A DNA stretch of 64,000 nucleotides. Origin: Methylovirgula sp. HY1. Lineage in GTDB: Bacteria; Pseudomonadota; Alphaproteobacteria; Rhizobiales; Beijerinckiaceae. Where the stretch lies: positions 62,001 through 126,000 of the forward strand of contig NZ_CP073765.1 in the NCBI RefSeq assembly GCF_019343105.1, in the 5' to 3' direction. Under the pieces are notes generated by a model. That model saw only the letters and a list, made by a program, of their open reading frames with translations, did no database searches and had not been told where the DNA came from. Positions 55,366 to 64,000 of the stretch are shown piece by piece. Numbering within the stretch: position 1 is the stretch's first letter; each line of letters begins with the position of its first letter. The translations under genes were made by a program, and so were the position numbers.

Positions 55366-55748
55366 GCCTTTGAGGTGCTGAGCCTCGACCGCAGCGAACT
55401 GCTCCGAGGCATTCGCAGCGTCCACATCCGGCACAGCCGAACCGAAAGCCGCGAGGCGCCGGTCGGCGACCTGGTGCATAGGATTTTCTACCGCGCGGTC
55501 GAACCGGGCCTCGGTGAAATCATCCGTGTGTTGCATGAGCGGATGGAGCCAAGCCGGCATGTTGGGCAAGAAATTGAAGAACCAAAGAAATTGCGGCAGC
55601 GTAGAACCTTCTGCCCGCCCTCAAGAATGGGGCCGCGAAAACTCGATGACGCCATGGGGGAGCCGGTGTCGCTTCGTTTGGGCTTCCAATCAGTTGATTA
55701 AACGCCTAGAACTTTGTTGGCTCGATCGGAGTCCGGGGGAACTCCAAC

Positions 55749-56189
55749 ATGCAAATTTGGCGTCGGTTTTGTCTAGCTCTTGTCGTTTTGGTCGCCGCGA
55801 TCGGCGCAAGCGCTTCGTCCGCGGCCTATGCCGACAGTGGCTTGGTCCGCATTTCGGTGGTGAAGGGCGGATGGTTCATCGGCGCGAATGGCGGATGGGG
55901 CACGCTCATATTTCACGGACGGCGATATCGTTTGTCGACCGGCGGCGTCGACGCGGGCCTCGTGTTCGGTCTGTCAGAGACAACCTTTTACGGCCGGGTC
56001 AGCCACATCCGCAGGGCATCGGACATCGCCGGTGTCTATGGGGCCGCTGGGGCTGGCGCAGCGGTCGGTATCGGCGCGCGGGTGATCGAACTGACCAATG
56101 ACAAGGGCGCCGTTTTACAGTTGCAAGGCCGACAAATCGGCTTGATCGCCAATCTCGACCTGAGCGGCCTCGTCATTTCGCTGCGATAG
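55749..56189 (+). CDS. Exported protein of unknown function
   Basis: 146 residues. Signal peptide MQIWRRFCLALVVLVAAIGA ending AYA, then a Gly-rich beta part: VRISVVKGGWFIGANGGWGT, LIFHGRRYRLSTGGVDAGLV, GAAGAGAAVGIGARVIELTN, LQLQGRQIGLIANLDLSGLV. Repeated glycines and alternating hydrophobics suggest a beta-barrel or beta-sandwich periplasmic protein, DUF1134/EipA-like at best. Confidence 0.75.
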   Translation: MQIWRRFCLALVVLVAAIGASASSAAYADSGLVRISVVKGGWFIGANGGWGTLIFHGRRYRLSTGGVDAGLVFGLSETTFYGRVSHIRRASDIAGVYGAAGAGAAVGIGARVIELTNDKGAVLQLQGRQIGLIANLDLSGLVISLR

Positions 56190-56208
56190 ACGCGGGTCGG
56201 CTGTTGCA

Positions 56209-56239
56209 ATGGTAAAGCCAGCTTGCGCTGGCTTGCCAT
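56209..56239. terminator. Hairpin between convergent genes
   Basis: Stem AAGCCAGC (56215-56222) with GCTGGCTT (56227-56234), extended by ATGG/CCAT with one bulge, between the exported-protein stop and the regulator stop. Confidence 0.65.
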
Positions 56240-56243
56240 ATGA

Positions 56244-56987
56244 TCATGAAAGATTTTCCTCGCAGCCATCGATCATTGGATCGGGTTTGGCAAATTCGGC
56301 GAGCGCTTGCGGCTGTGTGAGATCGACCTCCGGTCCCTTGACTTTGACGCCATAGGGTCGAAGCGCAGCGAAGGCGCGCGACAGATTTTCTGGCGTCATG
56401 CCGAGGCGTGAAGCGAGAGTTCTTTTCTCGAAAGCGATCTCGACACGGTTTCGGTTGCCTTGTTCCGCGTTCGTGCGCAAAAGCCAATTGGCGAGTCGCT
56501 CCGCGCCGGTGCGGAGCTTCAGGTTCTTCAGATCCCGCACCGCCGTTCGATAGGCGCGCGCCAGTTCGACACTGATGGCGCGCATGAATGCGGGATCCGC
56601 GGCCATGGTCGCGCGCACTTTTTCAGCAGGGATCATCAGGATGCGCGACGCTTCGAGCGTGCGGGCAGATTGCAGATAGACCTGATCGCTCAGCACGGCT
56701 GCGAGGATAAAGGTGTCGACCGGCCGCAAGAGATCGGTCGTCGTCTCGCGTCCCGCAGTTGTCGCGAACATCTCGACCTGCCCCTCCACCACAATGTGAA
56801 GGAAGTCGGCGCGATCGCGCTCTTCGATCAGCACGACGCCGGGCGGAAAGCGCTGTAAGAACCCCGCCTCTATCAGCGCCAAAAAAGTATCTTCCCGCAT
56901 CAGCCGAAATAACGACAGATTGCGAATTGCGGCGATATCGTCTTGCTTCACGGCGCGGTCCCAGGGGATGGATCGAGGCGATGACAT
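56244..56987 (-). CDS. Crp/Fnr-family regulator of nitrate respiration
   Basis: 247 residues from ATG 56987. Cyclic-nucleotide-like beta barrel (FPPGVVLIEERDRADFLHIV, GQVEMFATTAGRETTTDLLR), dimer helix, and HTH KRTLASRLGMTPENLSRAFA with E-N-L-S-R, the FNR-type ExxSR code for TTGAT. It has no N-terminal cysteine cluster, so it is not a redox FNR but nearer to Dnr/NarR types, which may sense NO or nitrate. Divergent from narK; box sequences between them match its recognition helix. Confidence 0.92.
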   Translation of the reverse strand: MSSPRSIPWDRAVKQDDIAAIRNLSLFRLMREDTFLALIEAGFLQRFPPGVVLIEERDRADFLHIVVEGQVEMFATTAGRETTTDLLRPVDTFILAAVLSDQVYLQSARTLEASRILMIPAEKVRATMAADPAFMRAISVELARAYRTAVRDLKNLKLRTGAERLANWLLRTNAEQGNRNRVEIAFEKRTLASRLGMTPENLSRAFAALRPYGVKVKGPEVDLTQPQALAEFAKPDPMIDGCEENLS

Positions 56988-56995
56988 CACATCGA

Positions 56996-57009
56996 TTGAT
57001 AAATATCAA
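56996..57009. promoter_or_regulatory. Perfect FNR-type box
   Basis: TTGATAAATATCAA, a perfect TTGAT-N4-ATCAA palindrome, 9-22 bases upstream of the regulator's ATG. A bound protein here would block its own gene, so autorepression is expected. Confidence 0.85.
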
Positions 57010-57199
57010 TTAGTAAATATATATAAGTCAAATAGTCGGCAATATATTTCACTGATCCAGTGTAGCTGCATGGCGATACATGCGACTTCTTTGCATCGGA
57101 TCAGATTAGTGATCCAAATCAAAGATGCTCTTGAGGTCGTGAGTCAGTTTGCCGGAAAGGCGCGCAGTCGTCGCGCCGGTTGAACGGCCAGAGGCTCAT
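57010..57199. promoter_or_regulatory. narK leader and promoter region
   Basis: AT-rich 57010-57060, then mixed. The second FNR-like box (57109-57122) is about 85 bases upstream of the narK ATG, which places it at a class II or class I activation distance from a promoter within 57130-57180. No -10 is confidently assigned. Confidence 0.45.
57109..57122. promoter_or_regulatory. Near-consensus FNR-type box before narK
   Basis: GTGATCCAAATCAA differs from TTGAT-N4-ATCAA only at the first base. Location upstream of narK fits anaerobic or NO-dependent activation of the nar operon. Confidence 0.7.
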
Positions 57200-59950
57200 A
57201 TGCTCACCGATCAGGACATACACCGTGGCGATCGGAACAGATCGCTTATTATGAGCACGGTTGCCTTCACCGTGTGCTTCGCGGCTTGGACGATCTTCTC
57301 CATCATCGGGATCCGCATCCGCCAGCAGCTCGGCCTCAGCGAGACGCAATTCGGCTTGCTCATCGGCACGCCGATCCTCACCGGCGCGCTGCTCCGCGTG
57401 CCTCTGGGGATCGCAACCGACCGTTACGGCGGACGCCTTGTCTTCGCCGCGACGATGCTAGCTGCAGCTGCCGCGACCTTCCTCTTGTCTTATGCCCATA
57501 CTTATCCCGAGACGCTCGTCGCCGCGCTTGGCGTGGGCATCGCCGGCGGTTCCTTTGCCGTCGGTAGCTCATATGTGTCGCGTTGGTTTTCGGCGCCAGA
57601 GCGCGGCGCCGCGCTGGGCATTTTTGGCGCTGGCACGCTCGGTGCCGCCGTCACCAGTTTCCTCGCGCCCTTCGTGCTTGTCGCCTACGGATGGCAGATC
57701 GTGGCGCAGCTGTGGGCCGCGGCTCTCGTGGCGACGGCTGTCGTGTTCTGGTTTGCCGCCAAAGACGATACGGGTTTGGTCGCGCGCCGCCGCTCGGACG
57801 CCGCTCCGCAAAGCATCCAGCACGCGTTCGCGCCTTTGAAGAACGTTCAGCTCTGGCGGTTCGCGATCTATTACTTCTTTGTCTTCGGCGCCTTCGTGGC
57901 TCTGGCGCTTTGGCTGCCGCAATATCTCGTCAACGTCTATGGCCTCGACATCAGAGTGGCAGGCCTCATCGCCGCCTGTTTCGCGGTCCCGGCGAGCCTC
58001 TTTCGCGCCTATGGCGACCATCTGTCCGACGTCTACGGTGCGCGCAAAGTTCTCTATTGGACATTGCTGGTTGCGGTAGCGGCAACATTCATTCTGTCCT
58101 ATCCGCCAACAGATTATCTCTTGCATGGAGTGCGCGGGGCGATCGCCTTCCATCTCGAAATGGGTGTCATCCCATTCACGATCGCCATCTTCGTGCTCGG
58201 CTTCTTCATGGCGCTCGGCACGGCCGCCGTCTATAAGCACATCCCCATCTATTATCCCGACAATGTCGGCGCGGTTGGCGGTCTTGTCGGCATGATCGGC
58301 GGACTTGGCGGTTTCGTGCTGCCGATTCTGTTTGGCCTTCTTGTCGATCTGACGGGGCTGTGGACGAGCTGCTTCATGGCGCTCTTCCTTCTTCTTGCAG
58401 GTGCTCTTGTCTGGATGCATCTGGCGATCCGCCAGATGGAGCGTGAAGCTGCACCGACGGAACTCGCCGAGCTTCCGCCCTTCCCCGAAATGCAGGGCAT
58501 GCCGAAGCCGGAGACCGTTGCGCGTCCGAACGCCACGGTGCTTACCGACTGGCGTCCGGAAGATCCCGGCTTCTGGGCGACGCAAGGGCGCCGTATCGCA
58601 CGGCGCAATCTTTGGATCTCGATTCCCGCCCTGCTCCTCTCCTTTGCGATCTGGCAAGTCTGGTCGGTGGTCGTCGCCAAACTGCCGCTGGTCGGCTTTC
58701 GCTTCACCACCGATCAGCTCTTCTGGCTCGCGGCCCTACCCGGCATCTCGGGCGCGACGCTGCGCATCTTCTATTCCTTCATGGTGCCAATCTTCGGCGG
58801 AAGGCTGTGGACGACGCTCACGACCTGGTCGCTCATCATTCCTGCACTCGGCATCGGCTATGCCGTGCAAGATCCGCACACGCCCTACATCGCGCTGCTC
58901 ATATTGGCTCTGCTCTGCGGTTTCGGTGGAGGCAATTTCGCCTCTTCGATGGCGAATATCTCGTTCTTCTTCCCGAAGGCGGAGAAAGGCAACGCGCTCG
59001 CCTTGAATGCCGGGCTCGGCAATCTGGGTGTGAGCGTCGTTCAATTCGCCGTGCCGCTCGCAATCACCGCCGGAATATTCGGCTGGCTGGGCGGCAATCC
59101 AGCCATGGTGAAGGGCGCGACGGGTGAAGCGCCACTCTGGCTGCAAAATGCCGGCTTTTTCTTCGTGCCATTCATCGTGATCTCGGCTTTCGCCTCCTGG
59201 TTCGGCATGAACGACATCGCGTCGGCCAGAGCCTCATTCGTGGAACAGGCGACGATCTTCCAACGCAAACACACTTGGATCATGTGCTGGCTCTACACCG
59301 GCACCTTCGGTTCCTTCATTGGCTATTCCGCGGGATTTCCCCTGCTCGCCAAAATTTTGTTCCCGCATATCAACGCGCTTGAATTCGCCTTCCTGGGACC
59401 GCTCGTGGGTGCGCTTTCGCGCTCCGGCACCGGCTGGCTTGCCGACAAATATGGCGGTGCTCGCGTCACCTTTTGGGTCTTCATCTTGATGATTGCGGGC
59501 GTTTTCGGCGTGCTCTGGTTCATCGGTATGAAGGATCAGCCCGGAGCCTTCTGGGGCTTCTTCGCCGCCTTTCTCCTGCTGTTCTTTGCAACCGGCGTCG
59601 GCAATGCGTCTACCTTCCAAATGATCCCGGCGATCATGGCGGCGGAGATGGAGCGTCTGATGCCGTCGGCGGATGCGGAAGCGCGCCGGCGGAACACGGA
59701 AAAAGAGTCCGCGGCGATCACCGGCTTCACTTCGGCGATCGCGGCGTTCGGCGCCTTCTTCATCCCGAAAGCCTATGGCTCATCGATCGCGCTCACCGGC
59801 GGTCCGCAGGCTGCACTCTGGTCCTTTTTGATCTTCTACGTGAGCTGCCTCGCCATCACCTGGGCCGTCTATGCCCGCAAAGGCGGCATGCTGCATGACA
59901 TCGAGCGCGCCAAGCGGCGTGCAGCCACTTCCCCGGCCACGGCCGCGTAA
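57200..59950 (+). CDS. narK: NarK1-NarK2 double nitrate/nitrite transporter
   Basis: 916 residues from ATG 57200 (CAGAGG upstream). Two complete major-facilitator units: the first about residues 25-425 (VAFTVCFAAWTIFSIIGIRI, PLGIATDRYGGR) of NarK1 type, a linker (PTELAELPPFPEMQGMPKPE), then a second about 470-900 (SIPALLLSFAIWQVWSVVVA, GFGGGNFASSMANISFFFPK) of NarK2 type. Paracoccus NarK has the same fusion, where nitrate/H+ symport and nitrate/nitrite exchange are combined. Fifteen bases precede narG. Confidence 0.93.
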   Translation: MLTDQDIHRGDRNRSLIMSTVAFTVCFAAWTIFSIIGIRIRQQLGLSETQFGLLIGTPILTGALLRVPLGIATDRYGGRLVFAATMLAAAAATFLLSYAHTYPETLVAALGVGIAGGSFAVGSSYVSRWFSAPERGAALGIFGAGTLGAAVTSFLAPFVLVAYGWQIVAQLWAAALVATAVVFWFAAKDDTGLVARRRSDAAPQSIQHAFAPLKNVQLWRFAIYYFFVFGAFVALALWLPQYLVNVYGLDIRVAGLIAACFAVPASLFRAYGDHLSDVYGARKVLYWTLLVAVAATFILSYPPTDYLLHGVRGAIAFHLEMGVIPFTIAIFVLGFFMALGTAAVYKHIPIYYPDNVGAVGGLVGMIGGLGGFVLPILFGLLVDLTGLWTSCFMALFLLLAGALVWMHLAIRQMEREAAPTELAELPPFPEMQGMPKPETVARPNATVLTDWRPEDPGFWATQGRRIARRNLWISIPALLLSFAIWQVWSVVVAKLPLVGFRFTTDQLFWLAALPGISGATLRIFYSFMVPIFGGRLWTTLTTWSLIIPALGIGYAVQDPHTPYIALLILALLCGFGGGNFASSMANISFFFPKAEKGNALALNAGLGNLGVSVVQFAVPLAITAGIFGWLGGNPAMVKGATGEAPLWLQNAGFFFVPFIVISAFASWFGMNDIASARASFVEQATIFQRKHTWIMCWLYTGTFGSFIGYSAGFPLLAKILFPHINALEFAFLGPLVGALSRSGTGWLADKYGGARVTFWVFILMIAGVFGVLWFIGMKDQPGAFWGFFAAFLLLFFATGVGNASTFQMIPAIMAAEMERLMPSADAEARRRNTEKESAAITGFTSAIAAFGAFFIPKAYGSSIALTGGPQAALWSFLIFYVSCLAITWAVYARKGGMLHDIERAKRRAATSPATAA

Positions 59951-59965
59951 TCAGGGACGCCTTTC

Positions 59966-62900
59966 ATGTCGTATTTTCTCGACCGATTGATGTTCTTTCG
60001 TAAGACCGTCGATGATTTTTCCGATGGCCACGGCATCGTGACCAATGAAGATCGCTCCTGGGAAGATGGCTATCGCAAGCGCTGGCAGCACGACAAGATC
60101 GTGCGCTCCACCCATGGCGTGAATTGCACAGGCTCCTGCTCGTGGAAGATCTATGTCAAGGGCGGGATCGTTACATGGGAGACGCAGCAGACCGATTATC
60201 CACGCACGCGCCCCGATCTGCCGAACCACGAGCCGCGCGGCTGCGCCCGCGGCGCATCTTATAGTTGGTATCTCTATTCCGGCGCGCGGCTGAAATATCC
60301 ATTGATCCGCGGGCGTCTCCTCAAGCTGTGGCGGCAGGCGCGCGCGACCTTGGCTCCGGTCGCCGCCTGGGCCTCGATCGTCGAGAATGCCGAGAGGCGC
60401 CAGTCCTATGTCTCGATCCGTGGTCACGGCGGATTCGTGCGCGCCACATGGGAGGAGATGAACGAACTCATCGCCGCTGCCAACGCCTATACGATCAAAG
60501 CGCATGGTCCGGACCGGATCGTCGGCTTCTCGCCGATCCCGGCCATGTCCATGGTCTCCTATGCATCGGGTTCGCGCTATCTCTCGTTGCTCGGCGGTGT
60601 GTCCCTCTCTTTCTACGACTGGTATTGCGATCTGCCGCCGGCCTCGCCACAGACATGGGGCGAGCAGACGGACGTTCCGGAGAGTGCTGATTGGTACAAT
60701 GCCGGCTTCATTATCGTGTGGGGCTCGAATGTGCCGCAAACCCGCACGCCGGACGCGCATTTCTACACCGAGGTTCGCTACAAGGGCACGAAGAGCGCCG
60801 TCGTCAGCCCGGATTATGCCGAGGCGACCAAATTTGCCGACATCTGGCTCAACCCGAAGCAAGGCACCGACGCGGCCCTCGCTCTCGCCATGGGCCATGT
60901 CATTCTGCGTGAATATCATCTCGACCGGCAGGTCGCCTATTTCGACGATTATCTGCGCCGCTACACGGACATGCCGTTTCTCGTGCGCATGGTCGCGCGC
61001 GACGGAAAGCTAGTGGCGGAGCGGTTGCTGCGCGCCTCCGATCTCGAAGGTGGCTTGGGCGAGACCAATAATCCGGAGTGGAAGACGGTCGCCATCGATG
61101 AGAGCACAAACGCGCCCGCCGCGCCCTTGGGGTCGATCGGCTATCGCTGGGGCGAGGCCGGCAAGTGGAACCTCGAAGAGAAGGATGGGCAAGGCCGCAA
61201 CATCCGCTTGAAACTGACGCTGGCAGGCGCGGATGCGGAAATTGCCGCTGTCGATTTTCCATATTTCGGCGGTCGCGCCACCGAACATTTCGTGGCAACG
61301 GAACATGGCGAGATCCTGACCCGCCATATTCCCGTCCGCACGCTCATGACCGCAGCTGGCGAGCCCGTGAAGGTCGCCACCGTCTACGATCTGATGATGG
61401 CCAATTACGGCCTCGACCGTGGCTTCGGCGGCGACAATGTCGCCACGAGCTATGACGAGGACGTACCTTTCACGCCAGCCTGGGCGGAACGCATCACTGG
61501 CGTCAAGCGCGATGCGATTGTCACTGTCGCTCGCGAGTTCGCGGCCAATGCCGAAAAGACCAATGGCCGCTCGATGGTGATCCTCGGCGCCGGAGTCAAT
61601 CATTGGTATCACATGGATATGACTTATCGGGGGATTATCAATCTCCTGGTGTTCTGTGGCGCGATCGGCCAGTCGGGCGGCGGCTGGTCGCATTATGTCG
61701 GGCAGGAGAAGCTCAGGCCGCAGACCGGCTGGCTGCCGCTCGCCTTCGGGCTGGACTGGGCACGCCCGCCACGGCAGACGAACGGGACGTCGTTCTTCTA
61801 CGCGCATAGCGACCAGTGGCGCTATGAGACCTTGACGGCGGCCGAGATCCTCTCGCCGACGGCGCCGGAGGGCGATTGGAACCAGAGCTTCATCGATTAC
61901 AATGTCCGCGCCGAACGCATGGGCTGGCTCCCGTCCGCGCCGCAACTCAAACAAAATTCTCTGACGATTGCGAAAAAGGCCAAAGCTGCCGGTCTCGAAG
62001 CGAAAGACTACGTGGCGCAGGCCCTCAAATCGGGAGAACTGGAGCTTGCCTGTCATGATCCCGATGATCCAGCGAACTGGCCGCGCAACATGTTCGTCTG
62101 GCGTTCGAACATTCTCGGCTCCTCCGGCAAGGGCCATGAATATTTTTTGAAACATTTGCTTGGCACCAAGCATGGCGTCATGGGCAAGGATCTCGGCGTC
62201 GAAGGCGCCGTGCGCAATCGCGAAGTCGCCTGGCACGAGAAGGCGCCGGAAGGTAAGCTTGATCTCCTAGTGACGCTCGACTTCCGCATGTCGACGACCT
62301 GCATCTATTCCGACATCGTTCTGCCGACCGCCACCTGGTACGAGAAGAACGACCTCAACACGTCCGACATGCATCCCTTCATCCATCCGTTGTCGGCGGC
62401 GGTCGATCCGGCTTGGGAGTCGCGCTCCGATTGGGACATATATAAGGGCCTCGCCAAGTCCTTCTCCGAGATCGCACCGGAAGTGCTGGGCGTCGAGGAA
62501 GACGTGGTCTTGACGCCCATTCAGCATGATAGCCCGGCAGAGATCGCTCAGGCGCTCGACGTAAAAGATTGGCGGCGCGGCGAGACAGAGCCTATCCCCG
62601 GCAAGACCATGCCTGCGGTCGCCGTCGTCACGCGCGACTATCCCAATCTCTATGCGCAATTCACGGCGCTCGGCCCGCTGATGAGCGTGATCGGCAATGG
62701 CGGCAAAGGTATCGGCTGGAAGACGGAGCACGAGGTCGAAGCGCTGGGCGCGCTCAACGGCGTGCGTGCCGATGGCATAGCCAAAGGGCTCCCGAAGATC
62801 GAAACCGACATCGATGCGACGGAAGTGATCCTCATGCTCGCGCCGGAGACCAATGGCGAAGTCGCGGTGAAGGCATGGGAAGCCTTGTCGAAAATCACCG

Positions 62901-63709
62901 GCCGCGAGCACGCGCATCTCGCTCTGCCGAAAGAGGATGAAAAGATCCGCTTTCGTGACATTCAGGCGCAGCCGCGCAAGATCATCTCGTCGCCGACCTG
63001 GTCCGGCATCGAGAGCGAGAAGGTCTGCTACAATGCCGGCTGGACCAATGTCCATGAGCTGATCCCCTGGCGTACGCTCACCGGCCGCCAACAGCTCTAT
63101 CAGGACCATCTGTGGATGCGGGCTTTCGGCGAAGGTCTCGTCACCTGGAAGCCGCCGGTCGATCTCAAGACGGTTCCAGCGATCAAGGACATGCGTCCCA
63201 ACGGACATAAGGAGATCGTCCTCAATTTCATCACGCCGCATCAGAAATGGGGCATCCACTCCACCTATACCGACAATCTTTTGATGCTGACCCTCAATCG
63301 CGGTGGCCCGGTGGTGTGGATCTCGGAGACCGATGCGAAAGTCGCCGGGCTCGTCGACAATGATTGGGTGGAGGTGTTCAACATCAATGGCGCCTTGACG
63401 GCTCGTGCGGTCGTCTCGCAGCGCATCAAGCCTGGCATGATGCTGATGTATCACGCCCAGGAGAAGATCGTGAACACGCCGGGCTCCGAACTCACCGGCA
63501 ATCGCGGCGGCATCCATAACTCGGTGACGCGAACGGTCTTGAAGCCGACCCATATGATCGGCGGCTATGCCCAGCAATCCTATGGCTTCAACTATTATGG
63601 GACCGTCGGCTCGAACCGCGACGAATTCATCATTGTCCGCAAAATGGCAAAGGTCGATTGGCTCGAAGAAGAGTTGACGGAAGAAACCTCGAAGGAGGCC
63701 GCAGAATGA
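59966..63709 (+). CDS. narG: Membrane-bound nitrate reductase alpha subunit
   Basis: 1247 residues. N-terminal [4Fe-4S] site HGVNCTGSCSWKIYVKGGIV with the His and Cys ligands (FS0), and the Mo-ligand Asp in YDWYCDLPPASPQTWGE. Region GGWSHYVGQEKLRPQTGW and C-terminal GNRGGIHNSVTRTVLKPTHM are typical NarG. It reduces nitrate to nitrite with quinol electrons delivered by NarH and NarI on the cytosolic side. Overlaps narH by four bases. Confidence 0.96.
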   Translation: MSYFLDRLMFFRKTVDDFSDGHGIVTNEDRSWEDGYRKRWQHDKIVRSTHGVNCTGSCSWKIYVKGGIVTWETQQTDYPRTRPDLPNHEPRGCARGASYSWYLYSGARLKYPLIRGRLLKLWRQARATLAPVAAWASIVENAERRQSYVSIRGHGGFVRATWEEMNELIAAANAYTIKAHGPDRIVGFSPIPAMSMVSYASGSRYLSLLGGVSLSFYDWYCDLPPASPQTWGEQTDVPESADWYNAGFIIVWGSNVPQTRTPDAHFYTEVRYKGTKSAVVSPDYAEATKFADIWLNPKQGTDAALALAMGHVILREYHLDRQVAYFDDYLRRYTDMPFLVRMVARDGKLVAERLLRASDLEGGLGETNNPEWKTVAIDESTNAPAAPLGSIGYRWGEAGKWNLEEKDGQGRNIRLKLTLAGADAEIAAVDFPYFGGRATEHFVATEHGEILTRHIPVRTLMTAAGEPVKVATVYDLMMANYGLDRGFGGDNVATSYDEDVPFTPAWAERITGVKRDAIVTVAREFAANAEKTNGRSMVILGAGVNHWYHMDMTYRGIINLLVFCGAIGQSGGGWSHYVGQEKLRPQTGWLPLAFGLDWARPPRQTNGTSFFYAHSDQWRYETLTAAEILSPTAPEGDWNQSFIDYNVRAERMGWLPSAPQLKQNSLTIAKKAKAAGLEAKDYVAQALKSGELELACHDPDDPANWPRNMFVWRSNILGSSGKGHEYFLKHLLGTKHGVMGKDLGVEGAVRNREVAWHEKAPEGKLDLLVTLDFRMSTTCIYSDIVLPTATWYEKNDLNTSDMHPFIHPLSAAVDPAWESRSDWDIYKGLAKSFSEIAPEVLGVEEDVVLTPIQHDSPAEIAQALDVKDWRRGETEPIPGKTMPAVAVVTRDYPNLYAQFTALGPLMSVIGNGGKGIGWKTEHEVEALGALNGVRADGIAKGLPKIETDIDATEVILMLAPETNGEVAVKAWEALSKITGREHAHLALPKEDEKIRFRDIQAQPRKIISSPTWSGIESEKVCYNAGWTNVHELIPWRTLTGRQQLYQDHLWMRAFGEGLVTWKPPVDLKTVPAIKDMRPNGHKEIVLNFITPHQKWGIHSTYTDNLLMLTLNRGGPVVWISETDAKVAGLVDNDWVEVFNINGALTARAVVSQRIKPGMMLMYHAQEKIVNTPGSELTGNRGGIHNSVTRTVLKPTHMIGGYAQQSYGFNYYGTVGSNRDEFIIVRKMAKVDWLEEELTEETSKEAAE

Positions 63710-64000
63710 AGATCCGTGCCCAGATAGCCATGGTGCTGAATCTCGACAAATGCATCGGCTGCCACACCTGCTCCGTCACCTGCAAGAATGTCTGGACCAA
63801 TCGCGAAGGAGTCGAATACGCCTGGTTCAACAATGTGGAGACGAAGCCTGGTGTCGGCTATCCGCGGGAATGGGAAAACCAGCGCAAATGGAACGGCGGC
63901 TGGCAGCGCAAGTCGAGTGGCCGCATCGAGCCGAAGATCGGCGCGAAGTGGCGTATCCTCGCAAATATTTTCGCGAATCCGGATCTTCCCGAAATCGACG
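63706..64000 (+). CDS. narH: Nitrate reductase beta subunit, N-terminal part
   Basis: 98 residues visible, cut by the window edge. MKIRAQIAMVLNLDKCIGCH then TCSVTCKNVWTNREG, the first ferredoxin-like cluster motif (CxxCxxCxxxC) of NarH, and WENQRKWNGGWQRKSSGRIE. Begins with an ATGA overlap on narG. The operon presumably continues with narJ and narI. Confidence 0.95.
   Translation, partial: MKIRAQIAMVLNLDKCIGCHTCSVTCKNVWTNREGVEYAWFNNVETKPGVGYPREWENQRKWNGGWQRKSSGRIEPKIGAKWRILANIFANPDLPEID

Noticed and set aside
55099-55569. 156-residue minus-strand frame
   Set aside because: Lies opposite the recognisable DUF4143 fragment; no start signal and no family seen. It cannot be fully excluded beyond 55366.
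62267-63577. 436-residue minus-strand frame inside narG
   Set aside because: Shadow of narG caused by high GC and strong codon bias; Arg/Asp/His-rich translation with no domain.

Overview
The window is about 64 kb of GC-rich DNA, most likely from a facultatively methylotrophic alphaproteobacterium. Beijerinckiaceae-like is my best guess: there is a formaldehyde-activating enzyme gene (fae), FNR-type regulation and a Rhizobiales-like gene style. The taxon is inferred from gene content, not from any search. Long runs of metabolic genes alternate with debris of mobile elements, toxin-antitoxin (TA) pairs and decayed genes. No tRNA, rRNA or CRISPR array was recognised.

Region by region. 0-1.1 kb: a TnpB transposon gene running off the left edge, then a parDE module. 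1.1-7.7 kb (minus): a complete nine-gene N-type F1Fo-ATPase operon, atpDCQRBEFAG, with no separate delta gene; the b subunit carries a delta-like C-terminus. 8.0-15.5 kb (plus): a small XRE regulator and a six-gene hydrogenase-4/complex I-like membrane module (hyfB, C, E, F, G, I), whose large subunit appears to lack part of the nickel ligands. 15.7 kb: fae. 16.4-20.6 kb (minus): glucokinase, a glycosidase-like protein and an EamA transporter. 20.9-25.1 kb: an erythromycin-esterase-family protein, an exported protein, a luciferase-like flavin oxidoreductase and a YqeB-like protein. 25.1-28.8 kb: an island with an IS5-type remnant, a vapBC-type pair and a frameshifted large serine recombinase. 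28.8-36 kb: LysR and AraC regulators, a sorAB-type sulfite dehydrogenase, twin small exported proteins, fused remains of an RND pump and outer-membrane factor, and LysR/azoreductase/YceI. 36-41.5 kb: a tacAT pair, a cytochrome b561 fragment, an exported ferritin-like protein, and an operon of PepSY protein, cytochrome b561 and two-component system. 41.5-52 kb: an amide-nitrogen locus. 52-56 kb: more debris and TA-like pairs. 56.2-64 kb: a Crp/Fnr regulator, a double NarK and the start of narGH, running off the right edge.

The most unusual system is the amide locus. Aliphatic amidase (amiE) and formamidase (fmdA, fmdB) accompany an NCS1-family permease, a 1153-residue protein that fuses an NCS1 permease to a histidine kinase and receiver, and a LuxR-type response regulator overlapping the kinase gene. 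The permease and the kinase share a cysteine-rich module. A truncated ABC amide/urea-binding protein gene sits between amiE and the permease. The simplest reading is that amides are sensed by a transporter-like kinase that controls formamidase and permease genes.

The respiratory end is readable from sequence alone. The Crp/Fnr protein has the ExxSR recognition signature, a perfect TTGAT-N4-ATCAA site lies just upstream of its own gene, and a one-mismatch site lies in front of narK.
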